From Bacteroidales bacterium (lineage in GTDB: Bacteria; Bacteroidota; Bacteroidia; Bacteroidales; P3): a stretch of DNA of 7,955 nucleotides. Where the stretch lies: contig JAFZTV010000032.1 in the NCBI GenBank assembly GCA_017618625.1, positions 1 through 7,955 of the forward strand. Reading direction: 5' to 3'. The notes under the pieces were generated by a model. The model ran no database searches. It saw only the letters and a list, made by a program, of their open reading frames with translations, and was not told the origin of the DNA. A program made the position numbers and the translations under genes. Of this stretch, positions 6,047-7,955 are shown in pieces (within the stretch, counting starts at the first letter, position 1; each line of letters begins with the position of its first letter).

Positions 6047-7288
6047 ATGCTCTTTGCATTAAACGACGACGATTATTTGTTTCCTGACCCCAGCAATGCC
6101 GAGGGTCAGGATTCTATGTACCCGGGTCTGCTGGCCATTGGCGGCGACCTCTCGCCGGGACGCTTGATGGCGGCCTATAGGCGGGGCATCTTCCCTTGGT
6201 TCGACGAAGGCGAACCCATACTCTGGTGGTCGCTCGACCCGCGTATGATCCTGCTCTTGGACCAGTTCCGCTACTCCAAAAGCCTGCGGCGCACCGTCGA
6301 GTCCGGTCGCTTTGAGGTGCGTGTCGACACCTGTTTCGAGCAGGTGATACGCTCCTGTGCTGCTGTCTCTCGCGAGGGACAGAACGGCACCTGGATTACC
6401 GAGGATATGATAGAGGCGTACCTAAGGCTGCACCAGATGGGCGTAGCCCATTCGTTTGAGTCCTTTCTCGACGGCACCCTTGTGGGTGGTCTTTACGGTG
6501 TGTCGCTGGGGCGTTTCTTTTCGGGCGAGTCGATGTTCCACACCGTCCGCGACGCCTCCAAGGTGGCTTTTGTTAAATTGGTGGAATACAGTCGGATGCA
6601 CGGATTCTATTTTATTGATGCCCAGCAGCCCACCGCCCATCTCGCCTCGCTCGGAGCGAAGGAAATGCCACGAGGGGAGTTTCTGGAGCATCTGCAAAAA
6701 GCACTCCCATGCAACGACTCCCCAACCTCGAAATTCATGGCTCAAAATTCCCAATGGCATCGCCACTCCGTCGCCCTCTCTCTAGGTGGCAACCAAGGCG
6801 ATGTGGCAGGCACTATGAATCGTGCCTGCGAGATGATTTCCGAGTCGGTGGGTCCGATATGTTGTTTTTCGCGCGATTACGAGTCCGAACCCTGGGGCTT
6901 CGACCATCCCGTGCCCAACTTTTTGAACCGCTGCGTTGTAGTCGATACCGACCTTTCCCCGCGAGAGGTGTTGGAGAATATAATGGAGATAGAGAAGCGC
7001 CTCGGTCGCCAGAGGTCATCAGTCAGTGGTAAGGGGTCACTTCAAAATTCACAATTCGAAATTCAAAATTCACACTACTCCTCCCGGCCGATTGACATCG
7101 ACATACTTTTCTACGACAGTCGGGTGTTGAATGAGCCTGATTTGCAGGTGCCTCATCCTCGCCTCCATCTGCGCCGTTTTGTGCTCGAGCCTCTGGCCGA
7201 GTTGATGCCGTCGTTTAGGCATCCTGTTCTGAAGAAATCGGTACTAGAACTTTTGAACGAGTGTGAGGACGAGGGGAGAGTTTTTTAG
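6047..7288 (+). CDS. Aat-FolK fusion: leucyl/phenylalanyl-tRNA-protein transferase joined to HPPK
   Basis: Seen: one 413-codon frame with two complete domains. Residues 1-220 are Aat: FPWF (49-52), WWSLDPR (60-66), GGLYGVSLGRFFSGESMF (147-164), FIDAQQ (189-194), HLASLGA (198-204). E161, D191 and Q193 match E. coli E156, D186 and Q188. Residues ~240-413 are FolK: SLGGNQGD (245-252), YESEPWGF (278-285), RPIDIDI with metal-binding D350 and D352, and PHPRLHLRRFVLEPL (369-383). Known: Aat adds Leu or Phe to N-terminal Lys/Arg for N-degron turnover; HPPK pyrophosphorylates 6-hydroxymethyl-dihydropterin for folate. These are normally separate proteins. An in-frame ATG at 6737 (M231) could start FolK alone, so one polypeptide, two, or both may be made. 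The FolK catalytic loop carries ~16 extra residues from a 7-nt repeat. The start lies one base after the glutamine synthetase stop, implying translational coupling. Confidence 0.9.
   Translation: MLFALNDDDYLFPDPSNAEGQDSMYPGLLAIGGDLSPGRLMAAYRRGIFPWFDEGEPILWWSLDPRMILLLDQFRYSKSLRRTVESGRFEVRVDTCFEQVIRSCAAVSREGQNGTWITEDMIEAYLRLHQMGVAHSFESFLDGTLVGGLYGVSLGRFFSGESMFHTVRDASKVAFVKLVEYSRMHGFYFIDAQQPTAHLASLGAKEMPRGEFLEHLQKALPCNDSPTSKFMAQNSQWHRHSVALSLGGNQGDVAGTMNRACEMISESVGPICCFSRDYESEPWGFDHPVPNFLNRCVVVDTDLSPREVLENIMEIEKRLGRQRSSVSGKGSLQNSQFEIQNSHYSSRPIDIDILFYDSRVLNEPDLQVPHPRLHLRRFVLEPLAELMPSFRHPVLKKSVLELLNECEDEGRVF
6730..6750 (+). repeat. 7-nt repeat units at the Aat-FolK joint
   Basis: Seen: GAAATTC (6730-6736) and AAAATTC (6744-6750) stand in 7-nt phase, separated by ATGGCTC, which contains the possible internal FolK start at 6737. 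The same heptamers form the tandem run at 7044-7071. They encode part of the linker between the two enzyme domains, where a stop codon would be expected. Confidence 0.55.
7044..7071 (+). repeat. Four tandem 7-nt units inside the FolK coding region
   Basis: Seen: AAAATTC, ACAATTC, GAAATTC and AAAATTC follow one another without gaps. They encode residues ~333-342 (Gln/Asn/Ser/Glu/Ile-rich) within the loop between GRQR (320-323) and RPIDIDI. The tract is far more AT-rich than the surrounding gene. Seven is not a multiple of three, so unit gain or loss would shift the frame unless compensated. Confidence 0.75.
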
Positions 7289-7357
7289 TTTCATGTTTAT
7301 TTTTAAGATGTTTTGGTGTAATGTAATGAGAGTTAACAAGTAACGAGATGTCGCTTT

Positions 7358-7555
7358 TACATTTCTCCTACAGCTGTTTTACATTTCTTTTACATTTCAT
7401 TTACCTTTCTCCTACTTTTCTTCTACATTTTACCTATACTAACCTTATACTGACCTTATACTGACCTTGTACTGACCTTACCTTGGGCTTACTTTTTTCC
7501 TACTTTTTTCCCACATTGGTTTTACATCCTCGCCGGTTTGTTTGTACCATGTCGG
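7358..7555 (+). repeat. 11-nt periodic array, 18 units, mostly beginning TAC
   Basis: Seen: cutting the sequence every 11 nt from 7358 gives 18 consecutive units with no phase slip. Twelve begin TAC; three begin TAT, one TGT, one CAC and one CGG. Typical units are TACATTTCTCC (7358), TACCTTTCTCC (7402) and TACTTTTTTCC (7490 and again 7501). A sub-block (7435-7478) is TATACTAACCT, TATACTGACCT twice, then TGTACTGACCT. The first 14 units contain only nine G in 154 nt on the plus strand. Because 11 is not a multiple of three and stops interrupt all frames, this is not coding. Eleven bases is close to one DNA turn. Possible roles: a phased protein-binding DNA array, or, if read through from folK, a C/U-rich unstructured RNA suited to Rho-dependent termination. 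Both are inference. Confidence 0.85.
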
Positions 7556-7611
7556 GAGTTGATTGGATTAGAATGATAAGTTGTTGGCTAATAATTTCCT
7601 ACGGGTGAATT

Positions 7612-7713
7612 ATGGAGGCAGTCTTACGTTTAATCCAGTTGAAAAGGATTGTATCCCGATACAAGAAAAATCGTGAGATTCCATTGCTGATTCAAATGAT
7701 TGAATTTAAGTGA
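7612..7713 (+). CDS. Doubtful 33-aa basic ORF
   Basis: Seen: ATG at 7612-7614 to TGA at 7711-7713. The product begins MEAVLRLIQLKRIV and ends LLIQMIEFK. It alternates hydrophobic and basic residues, as in a short amphipathic helix. A stop lies just upstream in frame. It has no recognisable promoter or family, and ORFs of this size are common by chance in AT-rich DNA. It overlaps both dyad sites. It could also be a remnant of a decayed gene. Confidence 0.2.
   Translation: MEAVLRLIQLKRIVSRYKKNREIPLLIQMIEFK
7649..7664. promoter_or_regulatory. 16-bp palindrome TTGTATC-CC-GATACAA
   Basis: Seen: two perfect 7-bp inverted arms separated by two bases. The form is that of an operator bound by a dimeric repressor, not of a terminator, because the loop is too tight and no T-run follows. 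It lies about 90 bp upstream of the promoter at 7752-7782. No regulator is encoded in the visible sequence. Confidence 0.4.
7690..7705. promoter_or_regulatory. Second dyad ATTCAA-ATGA-TTGAAT
   Basis: Seen: perfect 6-bp inverted arms around a 4-bp spacer, 25 bp right of the first palindrome. All AT-rich, so chance is likelier than for the first site. A T-rich run begins about 20 bp later, but the stem is too weak for a convincing terminator. Confidence 0.25.
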
Positions 7714-7751
7714 TATTTAATGATTTTTTGTTTTTTTTAAGGTAAGTTTTG

Positions 7752-7782
7752 TTGCTTTTATATATAATTATCCGTATATTTG
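7752..7782 (+). promoter_or_regulatory. Bacteroidota-type promoter of the right-end gene
   Basis: Seen: TTG at 7752-7754, a 20-nt AT-rich spacer, then TATATTTG at 7775-7782, a full match to TAnnTTTG. A T-rich run lies just upstream (about 7725-7739). Expected start of transcription is about 7787-7790, which gives a leader near 85 nt before the ATG at 7874. Confidence 0.75.
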
Positions 7783-7798
7783 CTGTGTACAAGATAAT

Positions 7799-7866
7799 GT
7801 GCGTATGGTGCCAAATCGGTGACAATCAACACCGAAAAGGTTATCACGAGCACGTATGCATAGCAC
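7799..7866 (+). ncRNA. Leader able to form a three-tier nested stem structure
   Basis: Seen: the outer stem pairs GTGC(g)TATG (7799-7807) with CATAGCAC (7859-7866), 8 bp with one bulged G. The middle stem pairs GTGC (7808-7811) with GCAC (7850-7853). The inner stem pairs TCGGTG (7816-7821) with CACCGA (7830-7835) around an 8-nt loop. All three nest, and the structure ends seven bases before the ATG at 7874. Inferred: a cis-acting leader element that may control translation of the next gene. No known riboswitch or leader class is recognised. Confidence 0.4.
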
Positions 7867-7873
7867 AATAACC

Positions 7874-7955
7874 ATGGAAAACAAAAATAATACACACAAT
7901 ATGACACACAGCACTACTTCTTCTATGCAGCAAAACGCTGCGATGGTGAAAAGAA
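7874..7955 (+). CDS. Start of an unidentified gene (3' end cut by window edge)
   Basis: Seen: ATG at 7874 opens 27 codons that run off the window. The visible N-terminus starts MENKNNTHNM and is rich in Asn, Thr, Ser, Gln and Met, with basic residues at the end (VKR). There is no hydrophobic core, so no signal peptide is visible so far. In-frame Met codons also occur at residues 10, 18 and 24, so the true start may be later. The upstream promoter and structured leader support a real gene here. The family cannot be recognised from this fragment. Confidence 0.6.
   Translation, partial: MENKNNTHNMTHSTTSSMQQNAAMVKR

Larger units (their letters stand above)
7289..7873. other. Gene-poor region after folK
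   Basis: Seen: 585 bp with no confident gene. In order: 7289-7357, AT-rich with no clear stem-loop terminator; 7358-7555, the 11-nt array; 7612-7713, a doubtful 33-codon ORF; 7649-7664 and 7690-7705, two dyad-symmetric sites; about 7725-7739, a T-rich run; 7752-7782, a promoter; 7799-7866, a leader able to fold. The sequence right of 7556 is clearly more AT-rich than the genes to the left, which may mark a border with newer DNA. Confidence 0.7.

Noticed and set aside
7358..7555. CRISPR array
   Set aside because: Units are 11 nt with no conserved repeat-spacer alternation and no cas gene nearby.
7690..7740. Intrinsic terminator (ATTCAA dyad then T-run)
   Set aside because: The stem is only 6 bp with one G-C pair, and about 20 bp separate it from the T-run, which is too weak and too far.

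Overview
The window looks like a piece of a Bacteroidota (Bacteroidales-type) chromosome. Two sites match the Bacteroidota promoter consensus (TTTG or TTG, a 20-21 nt gap, then TAnnTTTG). Start codons lack Shine-Dalgarno sequences. The proteins also fit: an M24B aminopeptidase P, a TGS-type uridine-kinase-like protein and a ~500-aa class I-like glutamine synthetase. No phage, transposase, CRISPR, rRNA or tRNA was found. The genus cannot be fixed from sequence reading alone.

Left half (1-4090), all minus strand, read right to left: an aminopeptidase P (4090-2702), a nucleoside/uridine kinase-like protein with an N-terminal threonyl-tRNA-synthetase-like region (2673-1006), a candidate 34-aa single-pass membrane protein (992-888), and a CobW/COG0523 metallochaperone GTPase (848 to beyond position 1). 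Gaps are 13-39 nt, so they may be one transcription unit. The GTPase ends in a tail made almost only of His and Asp and is cut by the window edge.

Middle (4091-4539): a 449-bp divergent intergenic region. It holds a good promoter for the rightward unit, a GC-richer block of unknown role, and two pairs of 11-nt tandem units.

Right half, plus strand: glutamine synthetase (4540-6045), then after one base a 413-codon frame that joins Aat (leucyl/phenylalanyl-tRNA-protein transferase) to FolK (HPPK, folate synthesis). A 7-nt AATTC-type repeat sits at the Aat-FolK joint. Four tandem copies of it lie inside the FolK catalytic loop as an in-frame insertion.

Right end (7289-7955): a gene-poor stretch. 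It contains a 198-bp array of 11-nt units, mostly beginning TAC and nearly free of G on the plus strand. Further right are two dyad-symmetric sites, a doubtful 33-aa ORF, a strong promoter match, a leader able to form a nested stem structure, and the first 27 codons of an unidentified gene. The most unusual items are the 11-nt array, the Aat-FolK fusion with repeat-derived segments, the structured leader, and the tiny membrane protein beside the metal GTPase.
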